Positions 1 to 11,578 of a stretch of DNA of 64,000 nt are shown here, in pieces. Source of the DNA: Manihot esculenta (taxonomy: Eukaryota > Streptophyta > Magnoliopsida > Malpighiales > Euphorbiaceae). Position numbers and translations under genes: made by a program. Position 1 is the first letter of the stretch; every line of letters begins with the position of its first letter. The notes beneath the pieces were generated by a model, which was not told where the DNA came from, ran no database searches, and saw only the letters and a program-made list of their open reading frames with translations. The stretch spans positions 20,041,190 to 20,105,189 of the forward strand of contig NC_035170.2 of NCBI RefSeq assembly GCF_001659605.2, in the 5' to 3' direction.

Positions 1-197
1 GTATGCACAGGTTGAGTTGGTGATTGATCACATGTATAAAAGAAAAGTTTTATTTTTTTTTTTTTTTTTGAATGATGGTTGATCATGTATGGATTGAGCA
101 GGTTTACAGGTATATGTTCGGCTTGCTACGGGTCCCGGCGGCCTTATGCCGATCTGGATCCTAGCGCCGGTAGCGGTCCGGATTTCCGGGCGTTACA
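1..197 (+). repeat. 5' LTR of A1, last 197 bases only
   Basis: This stretch matches the end of the 3' LTR (7553-7752) and finishes in the same ...GTTACA terminus next to a primer-binding site. Against the 3' LTR it lacks single bases in runs near 54, 91 and 188-191, which look like homopolymer errors rather than ordinary divergence. Confidence 0.92.
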
Positions 198-200
198 GAG

Positions 201-212
201 TGGTATCAGAGC
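201..212 (+). other. Primer-binding site of A1 (tRNA-iMet type)
   Basis: TGGTATCAGAGC lies three bases after the LTR end. It is complementary to the 3' end of plant initiator methionine tRNA, the usual minus-strand primer for Tekay-type elements. Confidence 0.93.
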
Positions 213-466
213 CCTAGGTTCACATGGTCGGACTAGCGTGTCGGGCTCATAGAAGTATTAGAGGGTCAAGCACAATAGGAAGGTCATGTCCACTAGGATA
301 GGATGTAGAGTCCTGTCTTACTATGATGATGTGATATGCCATGACTATATGCATGCGCATAAATGATATGCTATGTTTGCCATGTATGTGATGTAGGTTC
401 ATGTGACTCCACATGAACCATATGATGCTAATGCTTGTGAGTTATGTGCTGTTTTTCAGAAACAGA

Positions 467-3400
467 ATGAGAGGAACTCGTCGATCTGCACGATTGACAG
501 GAGTCCACCAGAGGATGAGGCACAAGCGCCCGTCCTCCCACATTGCCTAGGGCAATGTCATGCAGAACAAACAGAGAAAGAGTATCAAGGGACCCTAGAA
601 GGTCTTTTGATACTAGCAGAAGGGGAACAGAAAGAGGAGGGAGTTCTTCAGATGTGAGGGAGGTTATGGAAGAAGATCAGAGAAGGGATGGGAATCTGGA
701 TGTTGGCATGTCAGAAGAAGGGACAGGGGAGTCACAAGGAGGCACTCAGGCCTCGGGGTATGGTTTTCCACCCTATTACCCACCCTATGCACAGAGTCCC
801 GGGTATCCGATGGGAAGTACGTCGGATTACTCCAGCTTTAATCCCTACCCTACTCACATGCCTTATCCACCTTTCTATCCACCGTACCCACAGTACCCAG
901 CCTATCCACCCTCATCCTTCCATCCTCACCCAGCAAACCCCACCCCGGGGAATGCTGCATCCCCACCTCCACCACCTACAGAACCAGTAGCCCCAGATAC
1001 TCCAACCTCCTAGACCTAGCTCAGCCAGTGGGAGTAAGGTGAAAATGACAGCTTACCTTAAGCTGGATGCTCCTAAATATAAGTCAGGGGGATGATCCCT
1101 TTGAATACCTGAGAGCAGTAAAGACGATCACTGATGAGCTAGGGCGGATGATAGAAGAGCCATTGAGATGGCAGGGTTCACCCTGAAGTGCAAAAAGGCA
1201 AAGGAATGGTTCAAGTGCTATGTGGACCCGAGACTAGACAGTATGACATGGGAGGAATTCGCCAATGAGTTTGCTGGATGGGCATTTCCAGATAGTTCCA
1301 GAGAGTTGAAAATGATTGAGTTTGAACAACTGAGACAGACAGAAGACATGAGCATAGAGGAGTACACAGACAGATTTCTGGAGCTATTACCCTTCTCAGG
1401 GCAAGCTCTAGATACAGATGTGAAGAAGGCCAGGAGATATGTCATGAAATTACAGTCCAGGTACTCCTCATTGATTCAATCAGCTGAGAGGGAGAGTTTT
1501 CACACAGTGGTAGATATGGCTCGAAGAATGGAGGCCAGTGCCATAGTTGAGGGTCAGTGAAGCAGTCAGTGACCCAGTCTTCAGGGGTTAAGACCCCAGG
1601 CAGAGGAGGGCTAGGACCCTCTACTCAGAGTTCAGGTAGTAAGAGATGGAGTAGCACTAAGAAGCCCAAGAAGAACAAGTTCTGGAACAAGCTGAAATCC
1701 GGTCTAGGATTTGGCGGTGGCTCGAGTTCAGGCTCAGATGGTGCAGAATGCCAAAGGTGTGGGAGGCCACACAAGGGAGCGTGTCGATGGGGGACCAATG
1801 CATGTTTCAGATGTGGCCAGGAGGGACACATAGCTCGGGATTGTCCTAGAGCACCTTTCATGGGCCAGCCCCAACAGACAGCTTCGGGTAGTGTGGCACA
1901 ACCAGCAGCTCCAGCCACAACACAGGGCAGTGGCAGAGGTAGAGGGAGAGGGGCAGCCTCTTCTTCTGGTTCCCGAGGTGAAGGTCCATCAGCTCCAGCC
2001 AGGATCTTCACAATGACTCAGCAGGAGGCGAACACATCCAACACCGTGGTGTCAGGTAATCTCATCATTGGGTGTTCTGATGTGTATGCATTAATGGACC
2101 CGGGTGCATCTCATTCCTTTATTTCTCCGAGGGCAGTTGAGAGGTTAGGGTTGATGGTCTCTGGGTTAGATTGTCCCCTATGGGTCAGTGGACCCAAGTG
2201 TGACCCGACGGCGGCAGAGTCAGTCTGCCGGTACTGTCCAGTGTTTGTTGAGGGAAGATGCCTCTCCGCCGACCTTGTGGTTCTAGATTTGACAGATTTT
2301 GACGTCATTCTAGGGATGGATTGGCTATCTACCCATGGTGCTACCTTGGACTGCAGGGACAAGGTAGTCAGGTTCAGAGATCAGAACGGGTCAGAGGTTG
2401 TCTTCAGAGGAGACAAGAGGGGTACGCCTAGAGGTCTGATATCGGCCCTACAGGCTCGTAGGCTGCTTAGGAAGGGATGTCAGGGGTATGTAGCTCACGT
2501 GAAAGAGCTAGATAGTCAGGTCAGGGAGCCAGCCTCAGTGCCAGTTGTCAGAGAATTTCTGGATGTCTTTCCAGAAGAACTTCCAGGACTACCACCTGCT
2601 AGGGAGATAGAGTTCGAGATTGAACTGATGCCTGGAACTAGACCGATCTCTATCCCTCCCTACAGGATGGCACCAGCAGAATTGAAGGAACTGAAAGAAC
2701 AGTTGCAAGATCTGGTAGATAAGGGCTTCATCCGACCGAGTACCTCACCTTGGGGTGCTCCAGTGCTTTTTGTGAGAAAGAAGGATGGATCCCTCAGACT
2801 TTGTATTGACTACAGGCAGTTGAACAAGGTCACTACCAAGAACAAGTACCCATTGCCAAGGATCGATGATCTATTCGACCAGCTAGCAGGAGCGGGTTGT
2901 TTCTCCAAGATAGATCTAAGATCAGGGTACCATCAGCTGAGGATAAGGGAAGAAGACACACCAAAGACAGCTTTCAGGACCAGATATGGGCACTATGAGT
3001 TCCTTGTAATGCCGTTTGGGTTAACTAACGCCCCTGCAGCATTCATGGACCTCATGAACAGAGTATTCAGACCATACCTGGATCACTTCGTTATTGTCTT
3101 TATAGATGATATCCTAGTGTATTCCAGGAATGCAGAGGAGCATGCCCAGCATCTGAGGATTGTATTACAGACCTTGAGGGAACATGGCTTGTATGCCAAG
3201 TTCTCCAAGTGTGAGTTCTGGTTAAGGAGCATATCATTCTTGGGGCATATAGTGTCAGAGAATGGGATAGAAGTGGACCCCAAGAAGGTTGAAGCTGTGA
3301 CTAACTGGCCAAGACCCACCTCAGTGACAGAGATCAGAAGCTTCTTGGGTTTGGCTGGCTACTACAGGAGGTTCGTTCAGGACTTCTCTAAGATTGCAGC

Positions 3401-5441
3401 TCCTTTAACCAGATTAACCAGAAAGAATCAGAGATTCGAATGGACCGATCAGTGTGAAGAAAGCTTTGAGGAGCTCAAGAAGAGGTTGACTTCAGCACCA
3501 GTGTTAGCTCTGCCAAACAGCAATGAGGATTTCACAGTGTTCTGTGATGCATCCAGAGTAGGCCTGGGTTGTGTGTTGATGCAGAATGGTAGGGTGATCG
3601 CTTATGCTTCTAGACAGCTGAAGAGGCATGAGTTGAATTACCCCACACACGACCTGGAAATGGCAGCAGTTATCTTTGCCCTCAAGATGTGGAGGCATTA
3701 CCTCTATGGGGTAAAATGTGAGATCTTCACAGATCATAAGAGCCTGCAACACATCTTGAACCAGAGAGAGCTGAACTTGAGGCAGAGGAGATGGGTAGAA
3801 CTGTTGAGTGACTATGATTGCAAGATCCAGTACCATCCGGGTAAGGCTAATGTAGTAGCTGATGCCTTAAGCCGGAAATCACTTGGCAGTCTATCCCACA
3901 TCACGGCAGAGAGGAGACCGGTGGTGAAGGAATTTTATAAACTCATCAATGAGGGTCTACAGATGGAGTTGTCTGGTACAGGTGCTTTGATTGCACAGAT
4001 GAAAGTAACCCCCGTGTTTCTGGAGCAGGTGGCTCAGAAACAGCACGAGGACCCAGAGTTAGTGAAGATTGCCAGGACTGTTCAGTCAGGCAAAAACAGT
4101 GAGTTCAGATTCGATGATAAGGGGATCCTCCGCTATGGGAACAGACTATGTGTACCAGATGACATCGGGCTTAAAGGAGACATTATGAGAGAGGCTCATA
4201 ATGCAAGGTACAGTGTTCACCCTGGAGCCACCAAGATGTACCAGGATCTGAAGAGGGTGTATTGGTGGCCAGCTATGAAGAGGGAAGTGGCACAGTTCGT
4301 GTCAGCCTGCGAAATATGTCAGAGGGTGAAGCTGGAACATCAGAAGCCGGCTGGAATGCTTAACCCACTGCCGATTCCAGAGTGGAAATGGGAGAATATC
4401 GCTATGGATTTTGTAGTGGGGTTACCGGCAACATCCAACAGACTAGACTCCATATGGGTGATTGTGGACAGACTCACCAAATCTGCTCACTTCATCCCTG
4501 TTAGGAGCAACTACTCTGTGGATAAGTTAGCGCAGGTTTATGTGGATGAAGTTGTCAGGCTGCATGGGGTCCCAGTTTCTATAGTGTCAGATAGAGGGCC
4601 CCAGTTCACCTCCAGGTTTTGGCGGAGTCTGCAGAATGCTATGGGTACCAGGTTGGATTTCAGTACTGCCTTCCATCCCCAGACTGATGGACAATCAGAG
4701 AGGACCATCCAGACAATAGAGGATATGCTCAGGATGTGTGTGCTAGATTTTGGCGGTTCTTGGAGGCAACATCTACCCTTGGTAGAGTTCGCCTACAATA
4801 ACAGCTATCATGCTAGCATTGGGATGGCTCCATATGAAGCTTTGTATGGGAGGAAGTGCAGGTCACCCGTTTGCTGGGAAGAGGTTGGAGAGAGGTCCTT
4901 AGCAGGGCCCGAGCTTGTAGAGATCACCAGCAGAGTGGTGCCCATGATCAGAGAAAGGATAAAGACTGCCACAAGCAGGCAGAAGAGTTATACAGACATC
5001 CGCAGGAGACAGGTAGAGTTTCAGGAGGGGGATCTAGTATTGCTCAAGGTGTCCCCAATGAAAGGGGTGGTTCGGTTCGGAAAGAAAGGTAAGTTAGCTC
5101 CACGGTACATCGGGCCCTTTGAGGTCTTGCAAAAAGTTGGGAATGTATCGTACAAGCTGGACTTGCCTGCTTCTATGGAGAGAATCCATCCGGTTTTCCA
5201 TGTTTCCATGTTGAGGAAGTTCGTGTCAGAACCGGGCAAGGTTCTTAGTGAGCCTGATGTGGAGATCCAAGAGGATCTCACTTATGTTGAACAGCCAGTG
5301 CGGATTCTAGACACTCAGATCAGAAAGCTAAGGAACAAGGAAATCCCGATGGTGAAAGTCCTTTGGAACCACCACAATATGGAAGAATGTACCTGGGAGA
5401 CACGGGAGTCCATGCTCCAGCAATATCCCCATCTCTTTTAA
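467..5441 (+). pseudogene. A1 gag-pol polyprotein, frame-disrupted in gag
   Basis: The start at 467 (MRGTRR) matches the intact copy A2 and lies a few bases after a good splice-acceptor-like site (458-459). Gag is a proline/tyrosine-rich N-terminus followed by a retrotransposon gag domain and one CCHC knuckle ([14 protein letters not shown], near 1804-1845). Pol is open from 1557 to 5441: protease with a DPGAS motif (near 2098), reverse transcriptase with FIDD (near 3101), RNase H, integrase with an HHCC zinc region and the DDE triad, then a chromodomain-like tail ending in YPHLF. Six single-base indels near 504, 519, 1002, 1087, 1142 and 1551 break gag into three frames. All lengthen or shorten runs of the same base, so sequencing error is a real alternative to true decay. 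The pol part needs no correction. Confidence 0.88.
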
Positions 5442-5527
5442 GGTTAGTCTCTATGTGTTATACATGTATGTTATGTTGTTTTGCTATGCATGTGCTAGTT
5501 GAGGAACATTCGGGGACGAATGTTCTT

Positions 5528-5540
5528 AAGGGGGGGAGAA
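5528..5540 (+). other. Polypurine tract of A1
   Basis: An AAG(G)nAGAA purine run directly abuts the TG start of the 3' LTR, the normal position of the plus-strand primer. Confidence 0.88.
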
Positions 5541-5716
5541 TGTAATACCCGGCTAGACTCCGGTACCGGAATTCCTACCGTCCGGTAGAATTTGGGTGTC
5601 GGAAACCTCTAGAAGGGTAAAAGCATGTTTTTATAAAATGTTTTCATGTTTTTAATGTTTTAAGTATGATTTTAAATGAGTTTTTGCATGAAAATTTCTT
5701 TAAGGGAAAACCCAGG

Positions 5717-5878
5717 TTCGGCCGCCGAAACTCACTTTCGGCCGCCGAACATGCATGGACTTTGGGAGGCACGTTAGGCCCCCGAAAGTCTAAGAGAGGG
5801 AAGTGCAGGTTCGGCCGCCGAACCTTATGTTCGGCCGCCGAACATTGCATGGATGCGGAGGCACATTCGGCCCCCGAA
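5717..5878 (+). repeat. Palindrome cluster 1 in A1 LTR (TTCGGC-N-GCCGAA)
   Basis: Four exact copies of the TTCGGCCGCCGAA palindrome and one variant lie just upstream of the TATA box. They come in pairs about 20-35 bp apart. Confidence 0.9.
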
Positions 5879-5896
5879 CGTGGCCTGGCCAGCCAC

Positions 5897-5904
5897 TATA
5901 AAAG
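5897..5904 (+). promoter_or_regulatory. LTR TATA box
   Basis: TATAAAAG lies about 20 bases after the first palindrome cluster. The same element is found at the same place in subfamily B (36829-36836) and in A2. It probably marks the U3/R promoter, with transcription starting about 30 bases downstream. Confidence 0.7.
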
Positions 5905-6436
5905 GGTCCCCTAGGTCCGCACGGGCGAGCTTTTTCTCTCCCATTGTCGGCCAAGGTGAGTCTCCACCGCTCCTCCCTCGATCTTGAGTGTTTCCTTTAG
6001 ATCTTTCATGGTTTTAACGAGTTTATAACTTCGTTTTGAAGATTTGTGAGCTTTGAGCAAGTTTTGAGCAAGTTTTGAGTGCTTGGAGGTTCAAAGAGCT
6101 TAATCTCTCCATCTCCAAGCTAGGATCACTTTCCTCTCGTTTCTTCAAGAGGTAAGGGTCGATCTTGAACCCTTTTTATGTTTTAAACAAGTTTTAAGTA
6201 AGATCTATGGGTAGAAATGCATGTTTAGGACATATGTTGAGTTTATGGGTTATGTTGAGTTTTTGAGCAATGTAGCTTGATTGTGTGTGTATGAAGTGTT
6301 GTAGATGGGGTATATGCATGTTTGAGGCCCCTAGGAACTTGTATGTATGTTTTGGTTGAGAAATATGCATGATCTGTGGCTTTGGGAGGCAGGAGGTTCA
6401 TTTGAACCAAGTTTCTGCCATTTGGCAGAAACCAGG

Positions 6437-6620
6437 TTCGGCAGCCGAAGGGAGTTTCGGCCGCCGAACCCCTCTTGTGAAGGCAGCTTTCGGCTGCCGA
6501 AGGTGCCCCCGAAAAGAGACTTTCGTCTCTGTCTGGCACTTTCGGCCGCCGAAGGTGCCGCCGAACCTAGCTGAGTTTCGTCTCTGTCCAGGACTTTCGG
6601 CCGCCGAAGGTGCCGCCGAA
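6437..6620 (+). repeat. Palindrome cluster 2 with ~57-bp subrepeats in A1 LTR
   Basis: TTCGGC-N-GCCGAA palindromes alternate with GTGCCGCCGAA half-sites and a TTTCGTCTCTGTC phrase. The last two units repeat with a period of roughly 57 bp. The cluster lies downstream of the TATA box, so it would be in the transcribed leader. Confidence 0.88.
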
Positions 6621-6990
6621 GGTGTCCTGTTCAGCCATTTCATGCATATTTTCTGTGATGTTTTCATGATATTTTAGGGGGTTTTTGGGGGATACATTAG
6701 AGTTATGATTATATATATATTGGTCCCTCATTGGAGTCCACCTGTGTAGGTTCGGACCCGAGGAACCAAGGACCCCAGCAGTGAGCCAGCTGCTGAGAGT
6801 TTGACAGAGTCAGCCAGAGGTGAGTGGAACTATACTTAACCTTTTAAATTAATAAAGTGAATGTTTTATCATGTTTCATGCATCATGACTATAATATAGG
6901 TTGTTTGCATTAGAATCACGAATATGCTACATTGCATTATTGTATTGTGGTTGATGAGGAGGGACATTGCACGACTCACTAGTCCTGTGT

Positions 6991-7110
6991 ACGAAGTCCT
7001 GTGGTGCCCATAATAGGGCCGGGCAATAGCTCCGATTTACGAAGTCCTGTGGTGCCCATAATAGGGCCGGGCAATACGAAGTCCTGTGGTGCCCATAATA
7101 GGGCCGGGCA
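6991..7110 (+). repeat. Three-unit minisatellite in A1 LTR
   Basis: A unit of about 35 bp beginning ACGAAGTCCTGTGG occurs at 6991, 7039 and 7076. The spacer after unit one is 12 bases longer than after unit two. Subfamily B carries an unrelated three-unit repeat at the equivalent LTR position. Confidence 0.93.
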
Positions 7111-7752
7111 TGGAGCTGAGGGATTTTTGGGTCGGTCCTTCCATGATGTGAAATGTTTGTGCAATGATGCATTCCATTATAGCATGTTTTAAATATCTTT
7201 TTTTATATAGTTCTACTCACTGGGCATCTAGCTCACCCCTCTCCCCTAACCCCCAGGTTTGCAGGTACGGGTTTGATAGAGAAGCAAAGAAGAGAAAAGT
7301 CATATGTATGTAATAGTTAGAGTTTGTGGACATGACAATGATAAGAATGTAATGTAGAGTTTTGAACAGTTGTGTAATTATGTTATTGAGGATAGAGTTG
7401 TGCTTGACTACAATGTATTGCTAATCCCGTTTATTTTAAGTACATGATCTTATGAGATGATGTTTATGCAAAACTAACTCAACACATGATGTATAGCCCT
7501 CCGAGGCTTTGATGAGATCCCACAGAGGGACTTCTTTTATGTATATGTTCAGAGTATGCACAGGTTGAGTTGGTGATTGATCACATGTATAAAAGAAAAG
7601 TTTTAATTTTTTTTTTTTTTTTGAATGATGGTTGATCATGTATGGGATTGAGCAGGTTTACAGGTATATGTTCGGCTTGCTACGGGTCCCGGCGGCCTTA
7701 TGCCGATCTGGATCCTAGCGCCGGTAGCGGTCCGGATTTCCGGGGCGTTACA

Positions 7753-8214
7753 TCGTCGATCTGCACGATTGAATGGAGTCCCACCAGAAAGTGAGGGTTC
7801 AGATGCTCGTCCTCCTGCGTTGCCAAGGGCGATGTCTCAGAGATCAAGCAGGGAGGGTACGTCAGAAGGTCTTTTGACGAGAGCAGAAGAGGAACAGTTA
7901 GAGGAGGGAGGTCAGAGGAAGTGAGGGAGGCTATGGAGGTTGACCAGAGCAGAGATGATAGCATGGGTATGGACAGGTCTAAAGAGGTTATAGGAGAGTC
8001 TCAAGAAGGCGCTCAGGCCTCGGGGTCTAGTTATCCACCCCACTATCCACCCTTTCCACAGGGCTCGGGGTACCCGATGGGGGGTACGTCGGATTACTCT
8101 AGTTTTACCCCATATCCTACTTACATGCCTTATATGCCTTACCCTCATTTTTACCCACCATATCCCATGTATCCACCCTCACCTTCCCATCCCAGTACAG
8201 CATACCCAGAGCCA
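7753..8214 (+). pseudogene. Gag N-terminal fragment of a related Tekay-type element
   Basis: Starting exactly at the right end of A1, translation gives RRSARLNGVPPESEG and then a proline/tyrosine-rich stretch with PPHYPPF and TSDYSSFTPYPTYMPY, close to the gag N-terminus of A1, A2 and B. A frameshift falls near 7905-7925, and the similarity stops near 8214. The fragment is the interrupted target of A1; its upstream part would lie left of the window. The 8214 boundary is approximate. Confidence 0.82.
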
Positions 8215-8389
8215 ATAAAAGGGAGAGGGCCTTATACGCCTATGCCCAAGAGACCCCAGTGGACGCGTTTTAGGAAGACAGGGTAGTAAATCCCTTGACC
8301 CAGAAATAAACCCGTGAGGGAAGACAGGGTTTCAATCCCTTGACCCAAAGCGGACAATATTCACTGGTGTGGGCCCAGAGGATGTTACA
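8215..8389 (-). repeat. 5' part of an unidentified LTR
   Basis: Read on the minus strand it begins TGTAACATCC and has the phrase ATTGTCCGCTTTGGG followed by GTATAAGGCCC, a layout familiar from many plant LTRs (start, promoter, TATA-like box). It is truncated against the gag fragment. No internal domain is attached, so the family is unknown. Confidence 0.5.
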
Positions 8390-8558
8390 TTTCCTCCTTG
8401 ATCTTTTCTTTCAAAACTCAATTTCTTTCTTCATTAAAACCATAAAAACATGTAAAAACATTTTATAAAAATATATTTTATCCTTCTAGAGGGTTTCGAC
8501 ATCCGAGATTCCGCCGGAAAGTGGGAATTCCGATGCCGGAGTCTAGCCGAGTATTACA
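8390..8558 (-). repeat. Tekay-type LTR 5'-end fragment
   Basis: The minus strand begins TGTAATACTCGGCTAGACTC and runs parallel to the first ~170 bp of the LTRs of A1, A2 and B, with many substitutions. It ends where another LTR begins at 8389. It is an older remnant joined to the Tat gag at 8559. Confidence 0.82.
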
Positions 8559-9955
8559 AGTTATCCCTATGATCATGTTGATGGTTCCACTGGAGCCGTC
8601 ATTCACTGACCCTGCTCCTTACCTACAGGGCCTCTCTACTATGGCGTTCTATTGGGGACTCTTTCCTTCTGGTTTCTTCATGAAGTTTCGGAGATGCCCC
8701 CTTTTTATCAGCCTCTCTATCTCATTGATTAGTTAATAGCAGTTGTTGGTGTCATGGCCGTGGGTCCGATGGTACTGGCAATACTTATCTGGATCCCTCT
8801 GGCTAGCGTCAGCTCTCATGGGCTTAGGCCATTGGACGAAATCTTTGTCTTGCACTGCCATGAGCACTTTAGCCCTGGATGCATTCAGAGGAGTGACTAC
8901 CTCGGAGATCCGGGGCTGATACGCTCTCTATTCTCTCTTGTCCTAAGGCTGCCTGTACATCTGAGGCCTCTTATTCTACCGCCTCTTCTGCCTCTCAGGC
9001 CTCCTCTCCTCCTCTCCTCCACTGCTTTACCCCGTCACCAGCTTCCCTAGCAAATCTACTGGTAGTTAAGGCATCATCTTCCCTTATGTACTTCTCTGCC
9101 CTCTTCATCAGTTCCGCTAGGGTGGTGGGTGGCTTCCTACACAGCGACCCAAAAAACTCAGAGGATATGGTCCCTTTCTGCATTGCTTCCATTTCTCGGA
9201 CCTCATCCAGTTCAGGGATCTGCAAAGCCTCCGTGTTGAAATGGGCCACGTACTCCCTCAGGGATCATTCTTCCTTTGCTGGATCGTTTCTAAGTAGCCG
9301 GTCTTCCTCTCAGCCGAGACCCCTACTATGAACCGACTGATGAATTTGTTAGCTAAGTCCCCGAAGCTTTGAATGCTACCTGCCTCTAGGCTGTTGAACC
9401 ATGCCCTCGCTGGTTCCATGAGGGTCATGGGGAAGACTTTACACATTAGAGCATCCGAGAGAGTTTGGAGCTCTATGAACATTTTGTAGTTCAGGATGTG
9501 CTCTCGGGAGTTCCCTGCTCCGTCATAAGCAGTCATAGGTACCATCAAGAACTTCTTCGGGATGGTCTCTTACTGGATCCATCTTGAAAAAGGTGAGGAC
9601 GTGGGCAAGAGGGTTTGGCTGTTATCATTTGCCCCCAGTTTAGCCAGGAGCTGTTCCTTCATCTTCCTTAGCTTCTGATCTACATATGACTACTCTTGCC
9701 TTGGTCTTTTCTCTAGGTGGTATCCCTCCTCCCATTCCTCACTTTCCATCCTTCCTATTGTCCCCGCAGAGTAGCTCTCTGCTTCGTCATTCTCAATGAG
9801 CTCTCTCACCCTCCTTCCTCAGGCCCTAACTACTGGCTCATCTTCTCAAGTGGCTCCTCCACTCCCTTCTCCGATTCTTCGACTGCTTTGCTGGGAGATT
9901 TGGTCGTTGAAGGTGGGTTGGGGCTCGGTGGCGTTGAACCCTTCAGCTAGAGGGG
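8559..9955 (-). pseudogene. Tat-lineage (Ty3/gypsy) gag, degenerate
   Basis: Minus-strand translation shows, in order, a gag core (9548-9258) with YDGAGNSREHILNYK and ARAWFNSLEAGSIQSFGDL, a continuation in another frame (9249-8995) with TTLAELMKRAEKYI, a zinc-knuckle region near 8786-8737 (KYCQYHRTHGHDTNNC), and the start of the protease region (INMI) near 8575. These are hallmarks of Tat/Ogre-type gag proteins. Frameshifts and stops make it non-functional. It is cut at 8559 by a Tekay LTR fragment and at 9955 by the Athila-derived element. Its leader, PBS and 5' LTR resume at 15732-16497. Confidence 0.82.
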
Positions 9956-11554
9956 TGATAGAGCATATTTTAGTCCATATTATCATGATCTTATTGATGT
10001 TTATTTACACCTTTTCTATCTAATTTTGTGGTTTTAATCATGTTTTGAAGATATTAGGTGTAAAGAGACAATCAAGAGGAAATGCTCTCAAAAATGCCAA
10101 AAAGTGCCAAATCTGGAAAAGCCACCTTCGGAAGCACCTTCGGCGGCCGAAAGCCTCGTCCAGAGCCGAAAGTCACCCATCTTTGGCGGCACCTTCGGTG
10201 GCTGAAAGTCTGCTCTAGAGCCGAAAGTCCAGCTCCTGAAAATAAGCTTAGGAGGCCGAAAGTCCCCCCGAATTGCCTCTTCCTTATTCAAGAAGCCAAA
10301 TCTTGGAGATCACATGTTTTCCACTTCATGCCATGCACATTCAAAATTCAAAAGGAGGCTCTACCTTCCTCTTTAGTGCATGAGTGGCAAAAATAATGTG
10401 AAGGAAACTTCTTAGACACACTTGGGCAACAATTAAAAGACCAAAAAGTCCTTGCAATGCACATAAAAGGCACATATTAGACCAAGGGCACTTTAGGCAA
10501 CCTCTAAAAGATGCATGGACACCCAAGAAACCCTAGGCAACCTCTCAAGACATATTTAAAGGCCTTATGAAGACAAGAAGTGGCAGACTTGAAGAATTCA
10601 ATCTCCTAACCTCTCCAAGGGTTCGGCCGCCGCTCCTCCTCCACTCTTGCTGCCGCCGGTTCTTCCTTCCTCTTCTCTTCTTCTATTTTCTATTTTGGTT
10701 CAGCCATGAGTGGCTGAAACCCTTAATTCTAGTTGAAGTTTGGTTGAAACTAAGGTTGTTTAAAGGGTTGTGAGATCTGAATATAAAGTGTTTGCTTTTG
10801 ATTTGTTCAATATTCATACAATTGTGTGCTTAATTCTAAGATTGCTTTGTTATTTTGATCAAATTAGCCACTTGATTCTTGATTGCAAAGTTAATTAATT
10901 GTTAGTTGGGATATTTTTTAGTCCGTAAGTGCTGGAAATATTCTGACCTAAGAACACTTGGTGTAAAAACTAAGGAATTATATGATCTAGCAACATCTCA
11001 TGCGTTTGAGTAGTTAGGGTTGGATCTCTCTCTTTCTTCATGCAATTGACAATTGTTTTGATGCCTAAGGCCCAAGGACGTTCCTTGGCAATTTGTTAAT
11101 TAGTAATTGATTAGAGGACGTTCCCTAATTGATTTAATCATAAGAAGAGACATGGTGGTGAGAAGCGTTTTCCATCCCCATAACTAATCTATTGAACCAA
11201 TCAAGAAGAACATAAGTTTCAATGATCAACCTAAATAACCAAAGTGGATCCATATCTTCAACTAGACCTTTCTCATATTGATTTCCTTAATTTATTTCAA
11301 TTGCTTGCTATTTTAATTGCTTTCAATAGTTGTTAGTCAAATCAATCTCAAAACCCCCTTTTTACTTTATTGCACTTTACTTTTGATCTACTTGTTTTCA
11401 ATTGTGCTTTCAGTTGATTCCAATTGATCTTGTTTGGGAAAAATAGATAAGTACTCAATTCTCTATTGCTTCGATCCTTTACCACTATCTGCAGTTGTAA
11501 GATTATTGATAACCGTAGAGGTTATTTTTGACCGGCTTCGACAACCGCGAGTCA
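9956..11554 (+). repeat. 5' LTR of element 2
   Basis: It starts TGATAGAGCATATTTTAGTC and ends ACCGCGAGTCA. It carries degenerate TTCGGCGGCCGAA-type palindromes near 10125-10275 and a TATA-like TATTTAAA at 10553-10560. The partner LTR at 14127-15726 has the same length within one base. Confidence 0.92.
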
Positions 11555-11559
11555 AAAAT

Positions 11560-11578
11560 TGGCGCCGTTGCTGGGGAA
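11560..11578 (+). other. Primer-binding site of element 2 (tRNA-Asp type)
   Basis: TGGCGCCGTTGCTGGGGAA follows the LTR by five bases. It resembles the complement of the plant tRNA-Asp 3' end, the primer typical of Athila elements. Confidence 0.82.

Larger units (their letters stand above)
1..7752 (+). mobile_element. Element A1: Tekay-type Ty3/gypsy chromovirus, 5' end cut by window edge
   Basis: The order seen is 5' LTR (partial), primer-binding site, gag-pol, polypurine tract and 3' LTR, all on the plus strand. The pol order protease, reverse transcriptase, RNase H, integrase is that of Ty3/gypsy elements. A chromodomain-like C-terminus after the integrase points to the Tekay (Del) lineage of chromoviruses. 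The element interrupts a gag fragment of a related element that resumes at 7753. The left target duplication lies outside the window; the five bases after the right LTR are TCGTC. It is nearly identical to element A2 at 54085-63884, which lies in the opposite orientation. Confidence 0.93.
5541..7752 (+). repeat. 3' LTR of A1 (2,212 bp)
   Basis: It begins TGTAATACCC after the polypurine tract and ends GGGGCGTTACA. It contains a TATA box, two clusters of the 13-bp TTCGGC-N-GCCGAA palindrome, a three-unit minisatellite, a poly(T) run of 16, and several consensus splice-donor-like GTGAGT/GTAAGG sites. The LTR of A2 (54085-56310) is the same sequence in reverse apart from a few bases and a longer homopolymer of 32-33. 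Confidence 0.94.

Noticed and set aside
201..212. tRNA-like sequences at PBS positions (also 11560, 16058, 50258)
   Set aside because: Only the 12-20 bases complementary to tRNA 3' ends are present, directly beside LTRs; these are primer-binding sites, not tRNA genes.
3504..3836. Antisense ORFs over gag-pol (also 58015-58347 and others)
   Set aside because: They are mirror frames of conserved pol sequence, with no recognisable domain and the same arrangement in every copy.
6437..6620. Reading the GC-rich inverted repeats as transcription terminators or bacterial REP elements
   Set aside because: The setting is a eukaryotic LTR with introns and TATA boxes nearby; there is no T-run after the hairpins and the palindromes occur in clusters.
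6991..7110. Regular direct repeats with short spacers resembling a CRISPR array
   Set aside because: Only three units, imperfect spacers of 1-12 bp, located inside an LTR of a plant retrotransposon and repeated in every LTR of the family.
8521..9050. Plus-strand ORFs at 8521-8736 and 8754-9050
   Set aside because: They lie opposite the Tat-lineage gag; the minus strand carries the recognisable zinc-knuckle and gag motifs.
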